Shown: positions 1 through 6,352 of the stretch, piece by piece
Numbering within the stretch: the first letter of the stretch is position 1
How the letters are laid out: each line of letters begins with the position of its first letter
NCBI GenBank assembly: GCA_049322335.1
Contig: JBMORL010000127.1
Coordinates: 1-47,162 of the forward strand
DNA: 47,162 nucleotides
Source of the DNA: JBMORL01 sp049322335
GTDB taxonomy: Bacteria; Bacteroidota; Bacteroidia; Flavobacteriales_D; UBA2798
Reading direction: 5' to 3'
Notes under the pieces: model-generated
Database searches by the model: none
Seen by the model: only the letters and a program-made list of their open reading frames with translations
Told to the model about the DNA's origin: nothing
Position numbers and translations under genes: made by a program

Positions 1-24
1 GAAGTAAAGGATAAGAAGTAGTGA

Positions 25-92
25 TGAGTGGTGAGATGAGTACTGAGATTTGAGTAGTGAGATTTGAGTACTGAGATATGAGTAGTGAGACC
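25..92. repeat. 14-bp tandem repeat
   Basis: Four consecutive 14-bp units at 37-50, 51-64, 65-78 and 79-92 read tgagta(c/g)tgagatt, alternating tac and tag in the middle. A shorter, diverged unit precedes them at 25-36. No open reading frame uses them. They look like an intergenic minisatellite in the spacer before the first gene; no function can be assigned. Confidence 0.8.
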
Positions 93-215
93 AGGAGATG
101 TCAGATACCAGACGAAAGACAAACAGCAAACAGATAAGTAGTTTTCATTTATTGGTTTTTGGTTGAAAGCGCCTCCGGAAATATCCGGGGGTGTTTTTTT
201 TTAAACCCGAAAAGA

Positions 216-293
216 GTTTAACCCAAATTTTTCATTGGGGCAATGAAAAATTTGCCAAAGGCCGATGGAAACTGCGTTTCATCGGGGTTAAAC
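216..293. repeat. three-way-junction-like inverted repeat cluster
   Basis: Three nested or adjacent inverted repeats fill this stretch. An outer 9-bp stem pairs gtttaaccc (216-224) with gggttaaac (285-293). Inside it a perfect 13-bp stem pairs 225-237 with 241-253 around a ggg loop. A third stem pairs 262-272 with 276-285, with one bulge, around a tgc loop. A competing pairing joins 289-299 to 354-364, which overlaps the stop codon of the lipoprotein gene. It may be a complex terminator for that minus-strand gene, a dispersed palindromic repeat, or a structured RNA. The rest of 1-361 shows no gene. Confidence 0.6.
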
Positions 294-361
294 CCGGATA
301 CGTTTGTTTTTGATAATCTTCTGCCCATTATTATGTTACAATCCTAATGCATAATCCGGGT

Positions 362-670
362 TTAATCCAATCCTTCTTCGTTGACGGTAATATTATTCTC
401 TTTTTTTATGACACCACTTCCGTTTCCACTACCTGTTCCAACTCCCGAGCCGCTGCCGCTGTTTTTATTGGATCCGGTGCCAATGCCTTCCTCATAACCT
501 GAACTTTCTTCAGGAACAGGTGCAGGTATTTCTTCTGCCGGCATTTCGTCTTTGGTTTCGCTTTTAGGAGTTTCTTCTTTCTTATCCTCCTGTTTTTTTT
601 CCGGCTGTCCGCACGAAAAAAATATCAACAAAGTGAGTGCACTAAGTAGAACTACTGATTTTTTCATCAT
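362..670 (-). CDS. small Gly/Ser-rich lipoprotein, unknown function
   Basis: A 102-residue protein. A hydrophobic signal of about 15 residues ends in a lipobox (F-F-S-C, Cys20 from the first Met), so export and lipidation at the outer membrane or periplasm are likely. The mature part starts with a highly charged Lys/Glu/Pro segment (about 25-58), followed by a low-complexity Gly-Ser-Thr-Asn stretch (about 62-88) and a short acidic tail. No catalytic domain is visible; it looks like a disordered tether. There are two adjacent start codons, and the second Met (667) is equally possible. It is transcribed divergently from comEC with only 29 bp between them, so promoters must overlap the coding regions. 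No family recognised. Confidence 0.6.
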   Translation of the reverse strand: MMKKSVVLLSALTLLIFFSCGQPEKKQEDKKEETPKSETKDEMPAEEIPAPVPEESSGYEEGIGTGSNKNSGSGSGVGTGSGNGSGVIKKENNITVNEEGLD

Positions 671-699
671 TTCTTTTATTCATTTTTGGCGCAAACATT

Positions 700-2814
700 T
701 TGAACCCTTTCCTGAGATATCCGTTCGCGCGTATTTTACTTCCGTTTCTGGCAGGAATACTGGTGGAAATTTACGCCAAAAACAATTCGGTTTATACGTT
801 TATCGCCTTTATTTTTTTCATCTCCCTCCTTTTTACCGACCATTTTTTTATAAAACTGGGAAAAAACTACCGCTACCGGGTGTTTAACGGAATGGTTTTT
901 ATAGCCTCCCTGTTTTTTGCAGGAACCGAACTCACCAAATTCCACAACCTGCAATTCCGCAGCGACCATTTTTCATTGTTGGCAGATAAAAATACCCCGG
1001 CCATCGCTACCATCACCGAAACTCCCGTGCAAAAAGAAAAGTCGGTGAAAGCAGAAGTGAAAATAGAAGCTGTAAAACAAAACGGCACATGGAAAAAAAC
1101 ATCAGGAAAAGCAATTGTTTATTTTGAAAAAAATGAAGATTCAAAAAACCTTGTTTATGGCGACCAGGTCATTTTTCCCTCTTCCTTCGAAGAAATTGAT
1201 CCGCCCAAAAACCCGGGGGAATTCAATTACAAACAATACCTATCCTTTCACTGCATTTATCACCGTCAATATATAAAAAACCAGCAATGGAAAAAAACAG
1301 GACGTGGCGGACATCCGCTGATGGCGCTGGCACTGGATGCACGCGATGCCATGCTGGATATTTTAAAAAAATCGGGACTAACGGGTGACGAATATGCGGT
1401 GGCGGCTGCTTTGATTTTAGGATACCGCAGCGACATCGATGCCGGACTGGTGCGCGCCTATTCTGCTTCGGGAGCCATGCATGTGCTGAGTGTTTCGGGA
1501 TTGCATGTAGGATTAGTGTATATTGTATTGAACGGATTACTGAAGTTTCTTTCGCGCACACAGCGACAAAAGATTAGTAAAGCCATTTTGTTGTTGTTGA
1601 TGCTATGGTTTTATGCCATGTTAACCGGATTATCCGCTTCGGTGCTGCGCTCAGCTGCTATGCTGAGTTTTGTAGTAGTGGCCGAAGCCATCAACCGCAA
1701 CAATAATATCTACAACACACTGGCCGCTTCGGCTTTTGTATTGTTGTGTTTCGACCCGTTTATGATTATGGAAGTAGGTTTCCAGTTATCGTACCTGGCG
1801 GTGATTGGAATTGTTTACCTGCAACCGAAAATTTATGGCTGGTGGTATGTGCGGAATTATTTTTCAGATAAGGTTTGGCAGATCACAGCGGTTTCTATAG
1901 CGGCACAGCTCATTACTTTTCCGCTGGGGTTGTTGTATTTTCACCAGTTTCCCAATTATTTTCTGTTCAGCAATCTTATTGTTATTCCTGTTGCTACTAT
2001 TATTCTTTACCTGGGTATTGCCGCCATCATCACTTACCCGGTAAGCGCTGTATCCGAATTAATGGGAAAATGTATTTACTGGTGTGTAAAATTCCTGAAT
2101 GAGTCGGTAATTTATATCGAACGGTTGCCTTATTCCCTGCTCAACGGTATTTCCATTACCATTGCCGAATGCTGGATGATTTATATTATGCTGGCGGGAA
2201 TAATGGCGTATACCGAATTGAAAAAAGTGAAATTCATTTTTGTTACGCTCGTCACCTGCTTGTTGTTTTTGGTTTACCAGTTATATGAAAATATTCTTCA
2301 GCACCATCAGAAAAAAATAATTGTTTACCGGGTGCCCGGCAAAACAGCCATTGACCTGGTGGATGGAAAGCAACATTATTTTATCTGCGACTCATCCCTT
2401 TACACTGATGAAAGCAAAATGTTATTTCATATTCGTCACAACTGGTTTGACATGGGTGTTGAAAGCGAAACGTTTTTTCCTGTAACCGAAAAAGGAACCA
2501 TCATTAAAACTGCAAATTTTTACCGTAATGGGAATTTTATACAGTTTTACAACAAGCGCATCGCTATAATAGACGAACATTTCGATTACCGCAAAAACCG
2601 AAAAACCATACAAGTGGATTACCTCATCTTAAGAAACAACCCGAAAATTTATTTTGAAAAGCTGGTGAAAATTTTTGATTTTGATGTGCTGGTAATGGAC
2701 GGATCGAATGCGGAGTGGTTTGTGAGGAGGATAAAAGAGAAAGCAAATACAACCGAAAAGGAGAACTGTGGGTTTTTGATAGTTGAAAACGGTTATTGGG
2801 AAAAGGGGATTTGA
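700..2814 (+). CDS. comEC: ComEC/Rec2-family DNA-uptake channel protein
   Basis: A 704-residue polytopic inner-membrane protein. An N-terminal hydrophobic region (about 5-60) leads into a soluble beta-rich DUF4131/OB-like segment (about 90-190). The competence domain follows, with many membrane segments between about 225 and 520 and the typical run around the motif LSVSGLHVGL. In competent bacteria ComEC moves single-stranded DNA across the inner membrane. The C-terminal part (about 540-704) is soluble but lacks the HxHxDH metallo-beta-lactamase motif of full-length homologues, as in many Bacteroidota ComEC proteins. The start is a TTG just downstream of the divergent lipoprotein gene. The stop lies 6 bp before the first attC-like repeat, so the cassette array abuts its 3' end. 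Confidence 0.88.
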   Translation: MNPFLRYPFARILLPFLAGILVEIYAKNNSVYTFIAFIFFISLLFTDHFFIKLGKNYRYRVFNGMVFIASLFFAGTELTKFHNLQFRSDHFSLLADKNTPAIATITETPVQKEKSVKAEVKIEAVKQNGTWKKTSGKAIVYFEKNEDSKNLVYGDQVIFPSSFEEIDPPKNPGEFNYKQYLSFHCIYHRQYIKNQQWKKTGRGGHPLMALALDARDAMLDILKKSGLTGDEYAVAAALILGYRSDIDAGLVRAYSASGAMHVLSVSGLHVGLVYIVLNGLLKFLSRTQRQKISKAILLLLMLWFYAMLTGLSASVLRSAAMLSFVVVAEAINRNNNIYNTLAASAFVLLCFDPFMIMEVGFQLSYLAVIGIVYLQPKIYGWWYVRNYFSDKVWQITAVSIAAQLITFPLGLLYFHQFPNYFLFSNLIVIPVATIILYLGIAAIITYPVSAVSELMGKCIYWCVKFLNESVIYIERLPYSLLNGISITIAECWMIYIMLAGIMAYTELKKVKFIFVTLVTCLLFLVYQLYENILQHHQKKIIVYRVPGKTAIDLVDGKQHYFICDSSLYTDESKMLFHIRHNWFDMGVESETFFPVTEKGTIIKTANFYRNGNFIQFYNKRIAIIDEHFDYRKNRKTIQVDYLILRNNPKIYFEKLVKIFDFDVLVMDGSNAEWFVRRIKEKANTTEKENCGFLIVENGYWEKGI

Positions 2815-2820
2815 GTATTG

Positions 2821-2990
2821 GATTAACGGTTTCGCGGCTTGCTTCGGCCGCATTGGAACCATTATCTACCAAAATGTTTAAATAAAGATACCATGTTGCT
2901 ATGCATTTGCAAAGAAAAAATTAAAAACTTTTCTACCGCTTTTGCAAATGCTTTGATGTCTGCTAGGCTGGAGCAAGCCGTGTGTTATGC
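2821..2990 (-). repeat. attC-like site D (after the 180-aa cassette gene)
   Basis: On the minus strand it opens with R'' GCATAAC (2984-2990) and ends with GTTAATC (2821-2827). Outer arms 2966-2983 and about 2834-2850 pair over roughly 17 bp with three mismatches, two of them G-T compatible. A second inverted repeat, gcatttgcaaa(a)g, pairs 2903-2914 with 2939-2951 and would form the variable terminal structure. Total about 170 bp, slightly longer than commonly described attC sites. The final core lies 6 bp beyond the comEC stop codon. Confidence 0.6.
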
Positions 2991-3033
2991 GATGTAGCCG
3001 CCCACAGTCGGATTACGGATGAGTCGATAAGAG

Positions 3034-3576
3034 CTAAATGTTAACTGTCTCGTGTCCTTGATTTAATTTATATTTTTTGAAATTGTCTTGATTTGTAAAT
3101 AGAATAATTGATGAATGCCCAGCAAGAAAATTAATTTCATTATTCGCTTCATTTGATTCAAAATCACCAACAAAGATGGAAAGCGAATGGCCTTTTTCGA
3201 AGCTAATTGTTATACTCTCCAAATATTTTTCATTGTGCCCATAGTTTGTCCATTTTTCTATATTCCAATTTAGCTGAATACCGCAGATAAGTTTATTTTT
3301 AAATGAACTAAGTTCGTTAATAGTTTGATTCCAGGTCAAAGAATTTGGTAAAAGGTCGTTACGTTCTTTGATACCTAGATAGTCAGTCGCTAATTGCGTT
3401 GAATGTAATGAGCCAATTATATAAAGGTCAGCCTCAGTTTTTATAAACATAGCTCCACTTCCTATATAAATAAAGTCAGAATGAATTTGGGTGTCTGCAA
3501 TGCCATTGTCAATAGCGAGCGGTTCTAAATAAATGTCAATTATTTTCTTTCCAATTATTTGTCTGAAGTCGTCCAT
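3034..3576 (-). CDS. hypothetical cassette-encoded protein (180 aa)
   Basis: A soluble-looking 180-residue protein with no signal peptide or membrane segment. The sequence alternates short hydrophobic strands and polar loops, suggesting a small alpha/beta or beta-rich fold, for example around IDIYLEPLAIDNG near the N-terminus and ISFEKGHSLSIFVGDFES near residues 125-142. I recognise no family. It sits between attC-like sites A (upstream on its strand) and D (downstream), in the orientation expected for an integron cassette gene. Composition is AT-rich compared with comEC. Such genes often encode accessory functions, but nothing in the sequence supports a specific role, toxin-antitoxin included. 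Confidence 0.65.
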   Translation of the reverse strand: MDDFRQIIGKKIIDIYLEPLAIDNGIADTQIHSDFIYIGSGAMFIKTEADLYIIGSLHSTQLATDYLGIKERNDLLPNSLTWNQTINELSSFKNKLICGIQLNWNIEKWTNYGHNEKYLESITISFEKGHSLSIFVGDFESNEANNEINFLAGHSSIILFTNQDNFKKYKLNQGHETVNI

Positions 3577-3620
3577 TATATTTGAGTGTCGTCTTTATGA
3601 GTTTCGTCCACGGCTATTAC

Positions 3621-3805
3621 GCATAACGTTCTCCGTGCCGGTTGCTGTAGCGGTTTTGGAAACGTTCTGTTCGAAGTAAAGTTAAGCAAAAAACATAAAA
3701 TAATCATTCCTTAGAAAAGTTTTTTGCTTAACGTGACTTCAGTTAGTTAGAAGGGGTTCGTTTGGGAAACCGTCTGCCCGCTATGGCAACCGCACGGTGT
3801 TAGGC
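3621..3805 (-). repeat. attC-like site A (after the 369-aa cassette gene)
   Basis: Read on the minus strand: R'' GCCTAAC at 3799-3805, arm 3778-3797, a long central region, arm 3633-3653, then GTTATGC at 3621-3627. The two arms pair over about 20 bp with two mismatches and one unpaired extra base, resembling the extrahelical bases that set attC orientation. The centre carries a perfect 14-bp inverted repeat, 3681-3694 with 3719-3732, extendable to 22 bp with three mismatches. This gives a large variable terminal structure. The arm sequence resembles that of site B. Confidence 0.68.
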
Positions 3806-3810
3806 GTAGT

Positions 3811-4920
3811 TCAATATCTCAAAGGATGGTTATGACTAAATAAATGCCATTCTACAACTAAGTCTGTTGATATAAAGTCATACTTCAAGTCAAATTCTGA
3901 ATTCGAATGATTCATGCCAAATTTTTTCGAATCTTTGTCGTACTTATAATACCAAATGTCGTAATACTTGTCGTCATATTTATTTTGCATGCATGTCGCT
4001 TTTATCAATCGCCCATTATCGTCATATTCAAATTCGGTTAAAAAAGTCTGCTTATTAGCACAATACAAAGTTTCCTTTTTTAATTTGTTTGATTTGTCAT
4101 ATTCATAAGTAATAAATTTCACTTTTAAATCGGTATGTGGACGATAGTATATTTGTTTGACAAGTAACCCCTTTTTATTATAAACTGCTTTTGAAAATTG
4201 ACCACCATAATCAATTTCCATTGTTATCAATTCCTTTGTCGTAAAGCAGTAACCAGTAGTGTTATGATAAAGAGTGTCATACTCTCCATACTCAAATGGT
4301 TTATATTCTCTAAGCCCAATTAACTCTTTTTTCCACCCACGAATTCCTTCATATTTTATTATACCTATTCCTTTGCAAAACCAAGCATATTTCAACAAGT
4401 ATTTAGAAGTGTCAACTATTTGTTCAAATTGAACTTTAATACAATCCAAGTATATGGTGCTATCGATTTTAACTGAATCCTTACCAATCACTGTCATTTC
4501 AATGTCATGTCCATAAAAGGCTTTGAATTTGGATTTAAATCCTTGCGTCATTTTTTCTGAAAAAAGTAACGTTAAATTAGAATCTGTTTCCTGTAGGAAT
4601 TGACTTTGATGCTGAATATTGCTTAAGTAAAGATTGTTATATTTATATGTCATAAATAACCAAAATATTCCAGTAACATATCCTTGATCGCAGCATGGTC
4701 CGTTACATTTTGAAAAATAGAAATGGGTAGAATTATTGTCTTTTTTTGTTTTGAGTACAATAGATTCGAAATCGGTTGAAGTATGAGGCTTAGTGTCGCT
4801 TACAAATGTCGTCCTATACGTATACACCCTACTTGGTGATATTGGAAAATAATCTGCGGTCAATTGTCCCTTAACAAAAACAGATAGAATTAGAAATGAT
4901 ATTGTCGTAATGAATTTCAT
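3811..4920 (-). CDS. hypothetical secreted cassette-encoded protein (369 aa)
   Basis: A 369-residue protein with an N-terminal signal peptide (Lys at 2, hydrophobic to about residue 16, probable cleavage after VKG or KGQ). The mature part is rich in Tyr, Lys and Asp. Its C-terminal half contains strand-turn repeats of the type 'YEYDKSNKLKKETLY' and 'FEYDDNGRLIKAT', resembling the YD/RHS-like or MORN-like hairpins found in many Bacteroidota surface proteins. A Cys-rich segment (N-G-P-C-C-D near residue 73) could form disulphides. The gene lies exactly between attC-like sites B and A, and its stop codon overlaps the extended inverted repeat of site A. No enzyme motif is visible; function unknown. 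Confidence 0.68.
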   Translation of the reverse strand: MKFITTISFLILSVFVKGQLTADYFPISPSRVYTYRTTFVSDTKPHTSTDFESIVLKTKKDNNSTHFYFSKCNGPCCDQGYVTGIFWLFMTYKYNNLYLSNIQHQSQFLQETDSNLTLLFSEKMTQGFKSKFKAFYGHDIEMTVIGKDSVKIDSTIYLDCIKVQFEQIVDTSKYLLKYAWFCKGIGIIKYEGIRGWKKELIGLREYKPFEYGEYDTLYHNTTGYCFTTKELITMEIDYGGQFSKAVYNKKGLLVKQIYYRPHTDLKVKFITYEYDKSNKLKKETLYCANKQTFLTEFEYDDNGRLIKATCMQNKYDDKYYDIWYYKYDKDSKKFGMNHSNSEFDLKYDFISTDLVVEWHLFSHNHPLRY

Positions 4921-4929
4921 TTGAATTAC

Positions 4930-5060
4930 GCCTAACGTTCCCTGTGTTGCTGCTGTGGCGGTTTTGGAACGGGAACGTTTTTCTTTAACCGCATTTTATT
5001 TCTTGTTGTTACTTTCAATTTTACCATGACAGCCGCCATAGCAGCAACACAGTGTTAGTG
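4930..5060 (-). repeat. attC-like site B (after the 156-aa cassette gene)
   Basis: The clearest of the sites. On the minus strand R'' CACTAAC (5054-5060) leads into arm 5033-5052, which pairs with 4942-4961 over 20 bp with a single mismatch. It ends at GTTAGGC (4930-4936), a perfect GTTRRRY core. Total 131 bp, within the usual attC size range. The cassette gene on the far side starts 10 bases after this core. Confidence 0.72.
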
Positions 5061-5067
5061 GTAGTTT

Positions 5068-5538
5068 TTATTTCCGCTTTAGTTCAATCTTCTTTGATTT
5101 TATTATACTCCAAAAATCAACACACAAGGAGTAAAAGTCCAATGAGTTAATGTCAATGGTCATTGATTCAAATTCACCACCATTTTTTTTTCCATCAGTA
5201 TCAGTAATAATAATTTGGCTCCAGCAATCAAGTTCAATACTATTTCCAACAAAAACAATGTACATATTTTTAGCAAATGTAAAATGGTCATTGTTATATT
5301 CTCCTTTGGAATTAAGCTTCATAAAAGATTTATTTTCCGCTTCAGAACAAGTGTCTGATGTGTTCGACTTGTTTTTGGAAATCAAATTTACTTGTAAACC
5401 ATCAATTACTTTGTTATTGTATTTAATGTCTAGAACTATTACACGAATAGGGTCGTATGGACAATGCTGACCATAGCTTTCAAAAGGCAAAAGAAATGTC
5501 AAAGCGATAAGTGAATACTTAATCATTTTTATGTGCAT
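5068..5538 (-). CDS. hypothetical secreted cassette-encoded protein (156 aa)
   Basis: A small exported protein. The likely true start is the second Met (M5, position 5526), followed by a canonical signal peptide IKYSLIALTFLLPFESYGQ. The mature part of about 130 residues contains three or four cysteines (H-C-P-Y-D-P just after cleavage, D-T-C-S-E in the middle, D-C-W-S and L-C-V-D late) and alternating beta strands, suggesting a small disulphide-bonded beta domain. The ORF is bounded by attC-like site B downstream and a core-site sequence (5560-5566) upstream. No family recognised; the gene is AT-rich. Confidence 0.6.
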   Translation of the reverse strand: MHIKMIKYSLIALTFLLPFESYGQHCPYDPIRVIVLDIKYNNKVIDGLQVNLISKNKSNTSDTCSEAENKSFMKLNSKGEYNNDHFTFAKNMYIVFVGNSIELDCWSQIIITDTDGKKNGGEFESMTIDINSLDFYSLCVDFWSIIKSKKIELKRK

Positions 5539-5559
5539 TTATATTTCTTTACAAATTAC

Positions 5560-5681
5560 CACTAACTTGTTTATAGTCCAACCTTTGGTAAGACAATACA
5601 GCCAGATTGGATGGCTTTGCTTACCTTTTGTTGAGCCTATCAAATTTAATATTTTTCTATAAATCATCCAATGTGTTATGG
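5560..5681 (-). repeat. degenerate attC-like boundary, site C
   Basis: On the minus strand a CCATAAC core (5675-5681) and a GTTAGTG core (5560-5566) lie 122 bp apart. Between them attggatg (5606-5613) pairs perfectly with catccaat (5665-5672), and ggtaag (5587-5592) pairs with cttacc (5620-5625). The outer arms do not pair well, unlike sites A, B and D. It marks the upstream edge of the first cassette and could be a diverged attC, an attI-like site, or a recombined remnant. Confidence 0.35.
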
Positions 5682-5755
5682 CTTTCCGCAATCACCCAAC
5701 CGGTTTTCTTTACTACTACTAAAATAAAAAATTGAAAATTTCCCGAAGTGAAAAA

Positions 5756-6298
5756 TTACTTCTTCTTATAAAGAATCTTTGTCTCTTCATCAGGTTTTCC
5801 GATGGAGCCGGTGATTTTGTAATCGACTACATTGTAGCTGGCATCCAAAACAATGTGATGCTGGTAATAAACAGTGAGTCCGTTATTCACCATAATGTTG
5901 GCCCAGAAATCCACTTCGTAATTAGACACTTTAAGATTGGATGTTTTCATTACGGTTTGCAGTGAATCAATTTTGCGGTCGGTTTTCGCCACCATCTTAT
6001 CCACTTCTTCTTTTGTTTTTTTCAGTTCTCCCGAAGCGAAATTGGCTTTTAATTCATCGCGGTATTCTTTCAGGCTTTCCACCTGGTTCTCGAGTTTGAA
6101 ATACGCATCAGAAGGAGCAGCTTTAAATTGCTCGAAACGCGCACCATTATAAAATTCAAATGTTTTATCGGCCCATGCAAGTACCGATTTTTCTACATAA
6201 TCCTTTTCTTCAGTAGAAGGCTCTACTGTTCTCTGTGCTGTGGCCGCCCACGCCCAACCCGACACCAACACTACAGCTGTAAGTAAAAAAGACTTCAT
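5756..6298 (-). CDS. hypothetical exported protein (180 aa)
   Basis: I start this gene at Met 6298 rather than the upstream in-frame Met at 6334. A well-formed promoter lies at 6321-6352, and the 6298 start gives a clean signal peptide (MKSFLLTAVVLVSGWAWAATAQ). The mature protein begins acidic and is largely helical through residues about 30-120 (ESLKEYRDEL, EEVDKMVAKTDRKIDSL). It ends in beta strands (LTVYYQHHIVLDASYNVVDYKI) and a Lys tail. Its helical region followed by a 'V-Y/F-Y-L...V-D-V/Y-K' strand pair resembles part of the neighbouring 335-aa lipoprotein, so the two may be distant paralogues. Function unknown. Confidence 0.75.
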   Translation of the reverse strand: MKSFLLTAVVLVSGWAWAATAQRTVEPSTEEKDYVEKSVLAWADKTFEFYNGARFEQFKAAPSDAYFKLENQVESLKEYRDELKANFASGELKKTKEEVDKMVAKTDRKIDSLQTVMKTSNLKVSNYEVDFWANIMVNNGLTVYYQHHIVLDASYNVVDYKITGSIGKPDEETKILYKKK

Positions 6299-6320
6299 GC
6301 GCTTTTGTTTGGAGGTAGTC

Positions 6321-6352
6321 CAAATATAGTGCAAAAATCACTTTTTTTCAAA
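6321..6352 (-). promoter_or_regulatory. promoter of the 180-aa exported protein gene
   Basis: On the minus strand TATATTTG (6328-6321) matches the Bacteroidota -7 consensus TAnnTTTG. A TTTG -33 element (6352-6349) lies 20 nt upstream. Expected transcription start is about 6315, giving a leader of about 17 nt to the ATG at 6298. The element overlaps the 3' end of the upstream lipoprotein gene. Confidence 0.6.

Larger units (their letters stand above)
2821..5566 (-). mobile_element. integron-like gene-cassette array lacking an integrase (CALIN-like)
   Basis: Three minus-strand ORFs, each followed by a long imperfect palindrome bounded by RYYYAAC and GTTRRRY-like core sites. Read on the minus strand, each unit starts just after a GTT core (GTTAGTG, GTTAGGC, GTTATGC), and the palindrome after its ORF starts with the exact complement (CACTAAC, GCCTAAC, GCATAAC). 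This is the expected relation for a circularisable integron cassette, whose leading TTRRRY and attC R'' come from the same molecule. Complementarity extends to 10-14 bases beyond the core. The genes look visibly AT-richer than comEC and the M61 gene. No integrase or convincing attI lies in the window. Assignment is by structure, not by database match. Confidence 0.72.

Noticed and set aside
25..92. CRISPR array
   Set aside because: The 14-bp units are directly adjacent with no spacers and are too short for CRISPR repeats.
3034..5538. Toxin-antitoxin or immunity module in the cassettes
   Set aside because: No recognisable toxin, antitoxin or DNA-binding motif; two of the proteins are exported.
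2821..5681. Insertion sequence or transposon
   Set aside because: No transposase and no single pair of terminal repeats or target duplication; the repeats sit between every ORF and follow the attC rule instead.
6299..6334. Upstream start of the 180-aa exported protein
   Set aside because: The upstream Met lies beyond the promoter's predicted start site and would bury the signal peptide.
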